Positions 26,347-36,000 of a stretch of DNA of 64,000 bases are shown here, piece after piece. The position numbers and the translations under genes are program-made. The DNA is from Pseudoduganella albidiflava (GTDB lineage: Bacteria; Pseudomonadota; Gammaproteobacteria; Burkholderiales; Burkholderiaceae_D), in the NCBI RefSeq assembly GCF_004322755.1, contig NZ_CP036401.1, positions 6,324,001 to 6,388,000 on the forward strand, in the 5' to 3' direction. The notes beneath the pieces are model-generated. The model searched no databases, had not been told where the DNA came from, and worked only from the letters and a program-made list of their open reading frames with translations. The number at the start of each line of letters is the position of its first letter. Position 1 is the first letter of the stretch.

Positions 26347-29300
26347 TCGGCCACCGAGGCCACGTTCAGGTACAGCTGGTCCAGTGTCTTCACCCCATCG
26401 GCAAACTGCACCTGCTCGACGTTCTTCAGCGTGATCTTCTGGGCGCCCCTGACCAGCACCAGGTCGGTAGCGTTCGGGCGCTGGCGCGCGTAATCGGCGA
26501 AAGCGCCCGCCGCCACGAAGGTATCGATGCCGGCGCCGCCGTCGATCGTGTTGCCGCCGCTGCCGCCAGCGATCCTGTTGTCCAGCGCATTGCCGGTACC
26601 CGCGAAGGCCGCGGTGCCGGTGTAAATCACGTTGTCGACGTTGGCACCCAGCGTGTATTGCGTGAGCACGGTGACAATCGTATCGGTGCCTTCGTTCGCC
26701 AGCTCGGTGACCTTGTCGCCGGCGATGTCCACGTAATACGTGTCGTCGCCAACGCCCCCGGCGAGCACATCGCTGCCCTTGCCGCCATCGAGCGTATCGT
26801 TGCCGGCGCCGCCGGCCAGCGTATTGGCAGCGGCATTCCCGGTCAGGATGTTGGCCAGGTCGTTGCCAGTGATGCCAACTGCGCCGGTGGAAGTGACCGT
26901 GGCATCTTCCACGTTCGCCGCCATCACATGGATGCCGTTCGCCAGCGCAAGGCGGACGATGTCGTGGCCCTCGGCGGCGTTTTCGCTGATCACGTCGGCG
27001 GCATTGTCGACCACATAGACATCGTTCCCCTTGCCGCCGCTCATCCGGTCGGCGCCAGCAAGGCCGTCGAGGCTATCGTTGCCGTCCGTGCCGACCAGCG
27101 TGTCGCTGGCCACCGACGCCACGTTCAGGAAGATCTCGGCCATGGTCTTCGTGCCATCCGTGAACTTCACCTGTTCGACATTCTTCAGCGTGATCTTCTG
27201 GCTGCCGTTGACCAGCACGACATCGGTCGCGTTCGGACGCTGGCGCGTGTAATCGGCAAAGGCGCCTGCAGCCACATACGTATCGATGCCGCCGGCGCCG
27301 TCGACCGAGTCGTTGCCTTTGCCGGCGGCGATCACGTTGTCGAGCGCATTGCCGGTGCCGGCAAACGCAGCGGAGCCGGCGTAGGCCAGGTTCTCGACAT
27401 TGGCCGCCAACGTGTATTTCGCCAGCGTGGTGCTGACGGTGTCGCTGCCTTCGGCGGCCAGTTCGGTGACCTTGTCGCCGGCGGAATCGACGTAGTACAG
27501 ATCGTCGCCGCTGCCGCCGGCCAGCTGGTCGCTGCCCTTGCCGCCGTCCAGCGTGTCGTTGCCGGCATCGCCGCGCAGGGCGTTGGCAGCGCCATTCCCC
27601 GTCAGCACGTTGGCCAGGCCATTGCCGGTGATGCCGACCGCGCCGGTGGACGTGACCGTGGCATCCTCGACATTCGCGGCTAGCGCATATGTCCCCTTCG
27701 CCAGCGCAAGTTGGACGATGTCGTGGCCTTCCGCCGCGTTTTCAACGATCACGTCGCCGGCATTGTCGACGATGTAGCGATCGCTGCCCTTGCCGCCGCT
27801 CATCCGGTCGGCACCGGCCAGGCCATCGAGGATGTCATCGCCGTCCGTGCCGGTCAGGGTGTCGTTCGCGACCGAAGGCACGTGCAGGATGAGCTCGGCC
27901 AGCATCTTCACGCCGTCGGCAAACTGCACCTGTTCGATGTTCTTCAGCGTGATCTTCTGGGTCCCCCTGGTCAGCACCAGTTCGGTGGCGCTCGACCGCT
28001 GGCGTGTGTAATCGGCAAAGGCGCCGTCGGCCACGTACGTGTCCTTGCCGCCGGCGCCATCGATCGTGCCGTTGCCTTTGCCGGCCGCGATCACGTTGTC
28101 GAGAGCATTGCCGGTACCGATGAATGTCGCCGTGCCGGCATAGGCCAGGTCTTCGACATTGGCGCCAAGTGCGAAGCTGGCAAGCGTGGTCACGATCCGG
28201 TCGCTGCCGGCCCTGGCATTTTCCACGACCGTGTCGCCGGCGTTATCGATGAAATAGACATCGTCGCCGTCGCCGCCTTCGAGCTGGTCGGCACCCGTGG
28301 CGCCATCCAGCGTGTCATTGCCGGCCAGCCCGAGCAGTGTTTCATTGCCGCCTGCCCCCTTCAGGTGATTCGACGATTCATTGCCGTACACCTTCATGGC
28401 ATGGTTTCCTACGACCGTGACATGTTCCACGTTGCGAGCAAGGTAATACCAGCTGTCGAAGCCGAGCTCCAGCCGGATCGCATCCGTGCCGCCATGGTCT
28501 TCCTCGACGATCTGCGCGATCCGGTCACCCACGATGTACAGGTCATCGCCGGCGCCACCGCCCAGGTAACCCTTGCCAGCACCGCCATCAAGCGTATCGT
28601 CGCCGTCGCCGCCACGCAGGACGTTGTAGCCGTCACCACCGGACAATGTGTCGTTTCCGGCGCCACCGTCGAGCACGTCGTCGCCATCGTGGCCGGCCAG
28701 GGAATCGTTGCCCGAGCCGCCATCCAGCCGATCCGCGCCAGCGAAGCCTTCCAGCGTGTCATTGCCGGCACCGCCGTCGATGCGGTCGCCACCAGCCGAG
28801 CCCTTGCCGCTGAAGTTGCCGGTTCCGGTATAGCGCAAGCTGGTGAAAGATTGCGCCAGCCGGAAGCTATCCAGCGATGTGATCACGCCATTGTAGGCAC
28901 CCTGGGTATCGGTGATGACATCGTCGCGGCTGTCGATCACATAGGTATCGTCGCCGGCGCCACCGGCCAGCGTGTCGCCTCCCGCACCGCCATCGAGCGT
29001 GTCGTTGCCACCGCCACCTTCGAGAATGTCGGCGCCGGCCGCGCCGGTAATACTGTTGGCACCGGTATTGCCAGTCAAGTGGGCTGCCCCCGTGGCACCG
29101 CTGGCCAGGTGATCGAGTCCCTCGGCCAGCACGAATGCGCCGGCGAAGCGGATTTCCACCGTATCCTGGCCGTAGTCGTTGTAGGTATCGATCACGGCAC
29201 CGCGTTCGGCGAGGACATAACGGTCGTCGCCCTCGCCGCCACGCAGGAAATCCCCCGAGGCGCCGACGAGCGTATCGTTTCCGGCGCCACCATCCAGGGT

Positions 29301-31997
29301 GTCCTTCCCGGCCCCGCCATCGAGGTAGTCGTTGCCCAATTCGCCCTCGATCCGGTCATCGCCGCCCTCTCCCAGCAGCGAATCGCTGCCGCCCCTGCCG
29401 TAGAGATACTCGGCCGTGCCGGCTCCCACGATGGTATCGGCGAACAAACCGCCACCCAGAAACTCGTTCTTGCCGTCGCCGGTGATCAGCTGCCCGGGCA
29501 TGGCCGTCCCATCGATCGCCAGGCCGCCGAAATTCGCGTTGACCAAGCCCGCCAGCGCCACATCCGCCAGGGTCAGCAAGGTTGTATGCGCTTGATAATG
29601 CCGCCACTGCAACGCGACATCTGTGCCCTGCTGCAGCAGCCGCAGCGTGCCCGATTCGAATGGATTGTCGCCCGTGTAGCTGGCCCCGCCAATGTAACTG
29701 CCAAGCATTTTCTCAAGCACATCCGCGAGGTCGATCACATCGCCGTCGCGCCCCGCCTCGAAGCCGTCGATCCGGATACTGCCTTCGAAGCGCTCCTTGC
29801 CGATGATCTTGAAGGTATCGCGCCCCGTACCGCCATCCATCGTGACCGCGGCACCGTCCCGGATGTGGATGGTGAGCAGGTCGTCGCCATCGTCGCCCAG
29901 CACGGTAACCCGGCCCGTCTCGAAATTGATCAGGTCATCGCCCGCGCCGCCAGCCAGATATTGCGCGCCATCGGTATCGGCCGTGTCGTACAGGCGGTCA
30001 TTCCCGTCGCCACCCAGCAAGGTGTCGGCACCACCCTGGCCGTACAGGACATCGTCGCCACCGCCGCCCTCCAGCGAATCGTTGCCGCCTTTTCCGTCGA
30101 GCACGTCGTTGCCACCCATGCCTGACAGCGTATCGTTGAAGGTCGTTCCCGCCAGGTTGTCGCCAGCCTCCGTTCCCTCCAGTATGCTGCCCGCCACCGG
30201 CGAACCGTCGGGCGAGATCCCGCCAACGAAATTGGCCGCCGTCATACCGGCCATCGCGACATTTTTCAGCACCAGCATGGTCTGCCAGTCGGTGTCGCCG
30301 CCCCATGGCCTGCCGATTTGAAGCAAGGTATCGGCACCGGATTGCTCCAGCCTCAGGAAGCTGGCGGCTGGCGAGAATGGATTTTCGCCAGAACCATGCG
30401 AAAGGTCCTGCGAAGCCAGCAGCCTGTCGAGATCGATGCGGTCGCCACCTGCCCCGGCCTTGAAATCGTCGATCGAGACAGGCTCGGCACGGTCGCCCTC
30501 CCAGTTGAGGATGAACGTATCGCGTCCTTCGCCACCTCGCACCGTGGCTTCGTCCTGCCATGAACCGGGCCCACGGCCTGGAAGGTTCATGACGTCGTCG
30601 CCCGTGCCGCCGTCGGCGATGGCGGCAAGGCTGCCGATGTGGAGGACATCGTTGCCCGCGCCGCCCAGCATCGTCGAGCTGCCATACGCGGCCGATTGCA
30701 GCGTGTCGTTGCCGTCGCCGCCATCCATCAGCGTGTCGCTACTGCCGGCAGCCAGCATGTCATTGCCGGCCTCGCCGTACAGCCGCGCCTCGCCCATGCC
30801 ACCGTACAGGGTGTCGTCGCCGCTGCCGCCGTACAAGTCGCTCTTGAAATGCGCGTTGTACAGGTAGTCGTTGCCATCGGTACCGTTGCGCACGATGTGG
30901 ACGGGGCTGCCATCCGGGGAAATGCCGCTCAGGTTTTCCGCCGTGATCGATGCCAGGTCGACATCCTTCAGCAGGAACACCGTCGTCATGGCCGATTGCG
31001 TACCGCGCCCATCGACATCGAACTGCACCGCCACGTCGCCGTCCTGCTGCACCAGCCGGGCCAGGCCGACGCTACCGAACGGGTTGGCATCCTGGAGCAC
31101 GTGCGACAGGCTGCTCCCGATGTCGATCACGTCACCGTTCACGCCAGCTTCGAATCCGGTGATCTCGATCGACCCGCCCGGGTAATGGTAGCCCCGGATC
31201 TCGCACGCGTAGGTGTCGCGCTCCTGTTCTCCGTAGAGCCGCGTGACCACGCCGGCCACGGGCCGGATGATGAAGGTGTCGTTACCGGCACCGCCCCGCA
31301 CGATATCGGCGGCTCCCCATACCTGGAGCCGGTCGTCGCCGCTGCCGCCATCGAGCGTGTCGCGGCCCCCCTTGGAAACGAGCGTGTCGTTGCCATCGCC
31401 GCCATCCAGGCTGTCGGCGAAGTATTCACGCGCGTCATACGCCTCGCGGTCGGCCCATATCAGGTCGTCGCCGCTGCCGCCCAGCAGGGTATCGCCGCCG
31501 AATCCACCGGCAATCGTGTCCTTGCCGTCTCCGCCATCGAGCACGTCCTGCCCGCCGTCGCCCCGGATAGCGTCATTGCCATCGAGGCCGGCGATCGTAT
31601 CCGCGAATTCGCCGCCGTAAAGCGTATCGCCGCCATCCGTCCCCTGCAGGGCAAGGCCGGATACCGGGGCACCGTCCGGTGAAATGCCGCCAACGATGTT
31701 GGCTGACACCAGCGTGCCCGCGGTCACGTTCCGCAAGACCAGCACATCCTGGTAGTCCTGGTAGAGCCGCCACTGCAGCACCGTGTCGGCACCGCGCTGC
31801 ACCAGCTTCACTGCGCCGCCTTCAGCAAACGGGTTGGTTCCATCCTCGCTCGTGGAGCGTTGCCGAAGCACGTCGAACAGATCGATCAGGTCGCCGCCGG
31901 CACCCGTCCGGAAGTGATCGATGGTTCGTGGAAAAGACGAGACAAAATAGGTTGTCCCGCTGGCGGAAGAAGAGTTTGATTGCGTCATACAGTCCAT
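25362..31997 (-). CDS. RTX-type calcium-binding repeat protein, 2211 aa
   Basis: 2211 aa; the ATG at 31988 (MTQSNSSSAS) is an alternative start. The N-terminal ~1000 residues alternate beta-roll repeats with four copies of a serralysin-tail-like segment (IDHFRTGAGGDLIDLFDVL ... NPF ... RLxQxGxD), seen at NPFAEGG, NPFGSVG, NPFSPAA and NPFESGT. The C-terminal part has three ~253-aa supermodules with DNA hallmarks spaced exactly 759 bp (26421, 27180, 27939) and ends with the shared cassette (YGKGDTALFALHDAKSTALY, ELVQIATLTGVQAFTPDDIG). There is no N-terminal signal. It lies 69 bp after the 2411-aa RTX gene, so they are probably one transcription unit, and it shares a nearly identical 3' end with that gene. 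Confidence 0.9.
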   Translation of the reverse strand: MDCMTQSNSSSASGTTYFVSSFPRTIDHFRTGAGGDLIDLFDVLRQRSTSEDGTNPFAEGGAVKLVQRGADTVLQWRLYQDYQDVLVLRNVTAGTLVSANIVGGISPDGAPVSGLALQGTDGGDTLYGGEFADTIAGLDGNDAIRGDGGQDVLDGGDGKDTIAGGFGGDTLLGGSGDDLIWADREAYDAREYFADSLDGGDGNDTLVSKGGRDTLDGGSGDDRLQVWGAADIVRGGAGNDTFIIRPVAGVVTRLYGEQERDTYACEIRGYHYPGGSIEITGFEAGVNGDVIDIGSSLSHVLQDANPFGSVGLARLVQQDGDVAVQFDVDGRGTQSAMTTVFLLKDVDLASITAENLSGISPDGSPVHIVRNGTDGNDYLYNAHFKSDLYGGSGDDTLYGGMGEARLYGEAGNDMLAAGSSDTLMDGGDGNDTLQSAAYGSSTMLGGAGNDVLHIGSLAAIADGGTGDDVMNLPGRGPGSWQDEATVRGGEGRDTFILNWEGDRAEPVSIDDFKAGAGGDRIDLDRLLASQDLSHGSGENPFSPAASFLRLEQSGADTLLQIGRPWGGDTDWQTMLVLKNVAMAGMTAANFVGGISPDGSPVAGSILEGTEAGDNLAGTTFNDTLSGMGGNDVLDGKGGNDSLEGGGGDDVLYGQGGADTLLGGDGNDRLYDTADTDGAQYLAGGAGDDLINFETGRVTVLGDDGDDLLTIHIRDGAAVTMDGGTGRDTFKIIGKERFEGSIRIDGFEAGRDGDVIDLADVLEKMLGSYIGGASYTGDNPFESGTLRLLQQGTDVALQWRHYQAHTTLLTLADVALAGLVNANFGGLAIDGTAMPGQLITGDGKNEFLGGGLFADTIVGAGTAEYLYGRGGSDSLLGEGGDDRIEGELGNDYLDGGAGKDTLDGGAGNDTLVGASGDFLRGGEGDDRYVLAERGAVIDTYNDYGQDTVEIRFAGAFVLAEGLDHLASGATGAAHLTGNTGANSITGAAGADILEGGGGNDTLDGGAGGDTLAGGAGDDTYVIDSRDDVITDTQGAYNGVITSLDSFRLAQSFTSLRYTGTGNFSGKGSAGGDRIDGGAGNDTLEGFAGADRLDGGSGNDSLAGHDGDDVLDGGAGNDTLSGGDGYNVLRGGDGDDTLDGGAGKGYLGGGAGDDLYIVGDRIAQIVEEDHGGTDAIRLELGFDSWYYLARNVEHVTVVGNHAMKVYGNESSNHLKGAGGNETLLGLAGNDTLDGATGADQLEGGDGDDVYFIDNAGDTVVENARAGSDRIVTTLASFALGANVEDLAYAGTATFIGTGNALDNVIAAGKGNGTIDGAGGKDTYVADGAFADYTRQRSSATELVLTRGTQKITLKNIEQVQFADGVKMLAELILHVPSVANDTLTGTDGDDILDGLAGADRMSGGKGSDRYIVDNAGDVIVENAAEGHDIVQLALAKGTYALAANVEDATVTSTGAVGITGNGLANVLTGNGAANALRGDAGNDTLDGGKGSDQLAGGSGDDLYYVDSAGDKVTELAAEGSDTVSTTLAKYTLAANVENLAYAGSAAFAGTGNALDNVIAAGKGNDSVDGAGGIDTYVAAGAFADYTRQRPNATDVVLVNGSQKITLKNVEQVKFTDGTKTMAEIFLNVASVASDTLVGTDGNDSLDGLAGADRMSGGKGNDVYVVDNAADVISENAAEGHDIVRLALANGIHVMAANVEDATVTSTGAVGITGNDLANILTGNAAANTLAGGAGNDTLDGGKGSDVLAGGVGDDTYYVDIAGDKVTELANEGTDTIVTVLTQYTLGANVDNVIYTGTAAFAGTGNALDNRIAGGSGGNTIDGGAGIDTFVAAGAFADYARQRPNATDLVLVRGAQKITLKNVEQVQFADGVKTLDQLYLNVASVADDTLSGTDGDDQMNGLAGADQLAGGKGNDLYTVDNAGDVVIELADEGIDTVNIAIAAKMTYVLAEYFEHAAITSTVAINVTGNAADNTLTGNAAANALVGGEGDDTLIGGRGNDTLTGGAGDDVYSVDAAGDVVVEAADGGYDIVEATVTKVTLADNVEELRFTGKAAFTGIGNALDNVIGGGAGNDRFTGGAGNDTFVIGAGNDTITDFTSGVDTLAINRSIGTGTVDAVTLAGPGGFSSATELVVLSTAVASLAVASASKAIGSAAQSYGKGDTALFALHDAKSTALYLFTSKDDNAVVSANELVQIATLTGVQAFTPDDIGFLVP
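26421..28690 (-). repeat. 253-residue (759-bp) RTX supermodules, tandem block
   Basis: The hallmark (A/G)TTCTTCAGC followed by GTGATCTTCTGG recurs at 26421, 27180 and 27939 with an exact 759-bp period. Each unit encodes FADYxRQRP, QKITLKNxEQV, FADGVKxxAEL, NDTLxGTDGxD, two beta-roll stretches and a TGxGNALDN junction. The same hallmark is at about 19745, 20504 and 21264 (1532-aa gene), at 33126 and 33891 (2411-aa gene), and once at 14737 (808-aa gene). The right-hand boundary is approximate. Confidence 0.8.
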
Positions 31998-32003
31998 GCA
32001 TAC

Positions 32004-32050
32004 CGGATGAACAGGGCAGACGTATTCGCCTCGCCCTGCCGGGTCATCCG
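32004..32050. other. Intergenic stem-loop between the two largest RTX genes
   Basis: CGGATGA (32004-32010) pairs with TCATCCG (32044-32050), and CAGGGC pairs with GCCCTG inside it. The hairpin lies wholly in the 69-bp spacer. There is no T-run after it on the minus strand. It could be an attenuator, an RNA-processing site or an mRNA stability element. Confidence 0.55.
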
Positions 32051-32066
32051 TGGTTGATGGTGCTTC

Positions 32067-33051
32067 TCAAGGCACCAGGAAGCCGATATCGTCCGGCGTG
32101 AACGCCTGCACGCCGGTCAGCGTGGCAATCTGCACCAGTTCGTTCGCGCTGACGACAGCGTTGTCGTCCCTGCTGGTGAACAGGTACAGCGCGGTCGACT
32201 TGGCGTCATGCAGCGCGAACAACGCCGTGTCGCCTTTCCCGTAGGCTTGCGCCGCGCTGCCGATCGCCTTGACCACGTTGGCCACCGTCAGGCTCGCCAC
32301 TGCCGTCGATAAAACCACCAGTTCCGTGGCGGATGAGAAGCCACCCGGCCCGGCCAGCGTGACCGCATCGACCGTGCCGGTGCCGATCGAGCGGTTGATC
32401 GCCAGCGTGTCGACACCGCTGGTGAAATCGGTGATCGTGTCGTTGCCCGCGCCGATGACGAACGTGTCGTTGCCCGCGCCACCCGTGAACCTGTCATTGC
32501 CCGCGCCGCCGCCGATGACGTTATCCAGCGCATTGCCGATGCCGGTGAAGGCCGCCTTGCCCGTAAAGCGCAGTTCTTCGACGTTGTCCGCCAGCGTCAC
32601 CTTCGTGACGGTCGCCTCGACGATATCGTAACCGCCGTCCGCAGCTTCCACGACCACGTCGCCAGCCGCGTCGACGCTGTAGACATCGTCTCCCGCGCCG
32701 CCGGTCAGCGTGTCGTTGCCCCTGCCACCGATGAGGGTGTCGTCGCCCTCGCCACCGACCAGCGCATTGGCCGCAGCGTTCCCGGTCAGTGTGTTGTCCG
32801 CGGCATTGCCGGTGACATTGATCGCCACGGTGGAGGTGATCGCAGCATGCTCGAAGTACTCGGCCAGCACGTACGTCATCTTCGCCGCGATGGCGATGTT
32901 GACGGTATCGATGCCTTCGTCCGCGAGCTCGATGACCACATCGCCGGCGTTGTCGACCGTGTAGAGGTCATTGCCCTTGCCGCCCGCCAGCTGGTCGGCG
33001 CCGGCCAGGCCGTTCATCTGGTCGTCGCCATCGGTGCCGGACAGCGTGTCG
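32067..33051 (-). repeat. Near-identical 3' repeat, copy 2 (paired with 25362-26346)
   Basis: This is the partner of copy 1 at a constant +6705 offset, in the same orientation. Identity begins just outside the stop codon and stops abruptly at about 33051, where the two genes become ordinary paralogues. Confidence 0.88.
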
Positions 33052-36000
33052 CTGGCCACCGAGGCGACGTTTACATACAGCTCGGCCAGCGTCTTCACGC
33101 CATCGGCAAAGCGGACCTGCTCGACATTCTTCAGCGTGATCTTCTGGGTACCCTTGACCAGCACCAGCTCGGTGGCGTTCGGGCGCTGGCGCGCGTAGTC
33201 CGCGAACGCGCCCGCCGCCACGAAGGTGTCGGTGCCGGCGCCGCCGTCGATCGCACTGGCGCCAGTGGTATTGCCGATGGCGAGTTCGTTGTCCAGCGCA
33301 TTGCCGGTACCCGTAAAGGCCGCGGTGCCGGTGTAGACCACGTTTTCCAGGTTGGCCGCCAGGACGTACCTGGCCAGCGAGGTAACGATGGTATCGGTGC
33401 CTTCGCTGGCCAGCTCGGTGACCTTGTCGCCGGCGATGTCGACGTAATACGTGTCGTCGCCAACGCCGCCGGCGAGCACATCGCTGCCCTTGCCGCCATC
33501 GAGCGTATCGTTGCCGGCGCCGCCGGCCAGCGCATTGGCCGCGGCGTTACCGGTCAGGAAGTTGGCCAGGCCATTGCCGGTGAGGCCGACCGCGCCGGTG
33601 GACGTGACCGTGGCGTCTTCGACGTTCACCGCCAGCGCATACGTTCCCTGCGCCAGCGCCACCTTGACCAGGTCCTGTCCCTCCGCCGCGTTTTCGACGA
33701 TCACGTCGGCCAGGTTGTCGACCACATAGGTATCGTTCCCCTTGCCGCCGCCCAGCCGGTCGGCACCGGCCAGGCCGTCGAGGACATCGTTGCCGTCCGT
33801 GCCGGTCAAGGTGTCGTTGCCCAGCGATGCCACGTTCAGGGCCAGCTCGGCCAGCGTCTTCACGCCGTCGGTGAATTTCACCTGCTCGATGTTCTTCAGC
33901 GTGATCTTCTGGCTGCCCTTGACCAGCACCATTTCGGCCGCGTTCGGGCGCTGGCGGGTGTAGTCGGCGAAGGCGCCCGCGGCCACGTACGTGTCGATGC
34001 CGCCGGCGCCGTCGATCGAGTCGTTGCCCAGTCCGCCCGACATGGCGTTCGCCAGCACATTGCCGGTACCGGCAAAGGCAGCGGTGCCCGCGTAGACCAG
34101 GTTCTCGACATTGGCCTCGAGCGCGTATTTCGCCAGCGTGGTATTGACGGTGTCGATGCCTTCGCCGGCCAGCTCGGTGACCTTGTCGCCGGCGGCATCG
34201 ACGTAGTACAGATCGTCGCCGCTGCCACCGGCCAGCTTGTCCGATCCGGCCCCGCCATCGAGGGTGTCGTTGCCGCCCAGACCCGACAGCTGGTCGTTGC
34301 CGCCGGCGCCATCGAGGCGATCGGCTGCCGCCGTGCCGTTCAGGGTGTCGGCGCCCGGGCCGGCATAGGCAGTGCGGATATCCGCCAGCACCAGGTACTT
34401 GTCCTTGAACAGGAAGCGTTCGGTGTTGCGGGCCAGGATCGCGGTACCCGTGGCGACATGCACCACCAGCACGTCGCTTTCCGTGGGCCGCGTGATGCGC
34501 ACATCGGCCAGGTTCCACGCGTATTGCGCGCCATCGTTGCCGGCGCCGCCATCGAACTGCAGGCTGCCGGCGTCGTCGAACGCCGCCATCGTATCGTTGC
34601 CGGCGCCGCCCAGCAGCGTGTCCTTGCCGGGTGAGGCGTAGAACAGGTCGTCGCCTGCGCCGCCATCGAGCCTGTCGTTGCCGGTCCCGCCCCACAGGCG
34701 GTTATCGAGCGCATTGCCGGTGCCGGTGAACGCGCCACTGCCCTCGTATGCCAGGCCTTCGAAATTGGCGCCAAGCGTGTAGGTGGCCAGTCCGGAAATC
34801 ACCACGGTATCCCTGCCGCCATCGGCCGATTCAATGACGACGTCGCCGATCGCATCGACGACAAGGACATCGTTACCGGCGCCGCCGTCCATCGTGTCGT
34901 TGCCGGCGCCGCCTTCCAGGACATCGCGTCCGTCGCCGCCGGTCAGCCGGTTGGCCGCACCGTTGCCGGCCAGCAGGTTATTCAGCGCGTTTCCTTCGAG
35001 ATCGACCCGCACCAGTCCGGGGGCGGTGACGACGGCGTTCTCCACCTGGTCCGGCAGCAGGTACCGGCCGCCATCGGCAAATGCGACCTCGACAGTATCG
35101 TCGCCGTCGCCCTGCCGTTCCGACACGACGTCGCCATGGTTCTCGACTACGTAGGTGTCGTCGCCGGCACCGCCCGCCATCGTGTCAGCGCCGGCCAGGC
35201 CATCGAGCCTGTCGGCATCGGGGGTGCCGGTCACGACATCGTTCCCGGGTCCTGTCAGCCCCGCGGTCAGTTCAGCCAGGGCCCAGGTGCCATCGGCGAA
35301 CCTGAAATGCTCGACTTCCGTGGCGACGATGTCCTCTTGCGTGGCGGCGCTGACCAGGCGCAGCCCTGCCAGCGTCGACTGCAGGGTGTAGCTTTCCCGC
35401 GCCCCGGGCAACACCAGCGTATCGTCGCCATAGCCGCCGGAAACGGTATCGCTGCCGGTACCTGCTTCGAGCGTGTCGTTGCCGTCTTCGCCAGCCATGC
35501 TGTCGTTGCCGGCGCCGCCCTGCAGCAGGTCCTCCAGGTGGCTGCCGACGAGCGTATCGTTGCCGCCGGCGCCCGCAAGCGTGCCGGCTTCGTGGTAGGC
35601 GTGCAGCCGATTGTCCGCGGCATTGCCGGTCAGCGTGCCACCTGCCAGGAGCGTGCCATTCTCCAGGTGCTCCTGCAGCGTGAGGCTGTCCCAGCTCTGC
35701 ACAGTGTCGTTGCCGCCGCCAGCCAGTTCGATGACAACGTCCTTTCCGTCGATGGTGTACCAGTCGCCGCCAGCGCCTCCTGTCAGCGTGTCGGTGCCGA
35801 GGCCCGCGATCAGCGCATCGTGGCCATCGGAACCGGTGAGCGAATCGCGGCCGGGGCCACCGAACAGAGAACCGCTCCCGGTCAGCGTCAGGCTGAGATA
35901 GTTATCCTGCGTGATCTGCGCCACTTGCACGTTCTGCAAGACCAGGATGGTCCGGTAGTCGTCCCAACTGCTCCCGAGAGTCGTTTGCAGCACGGCGTCC

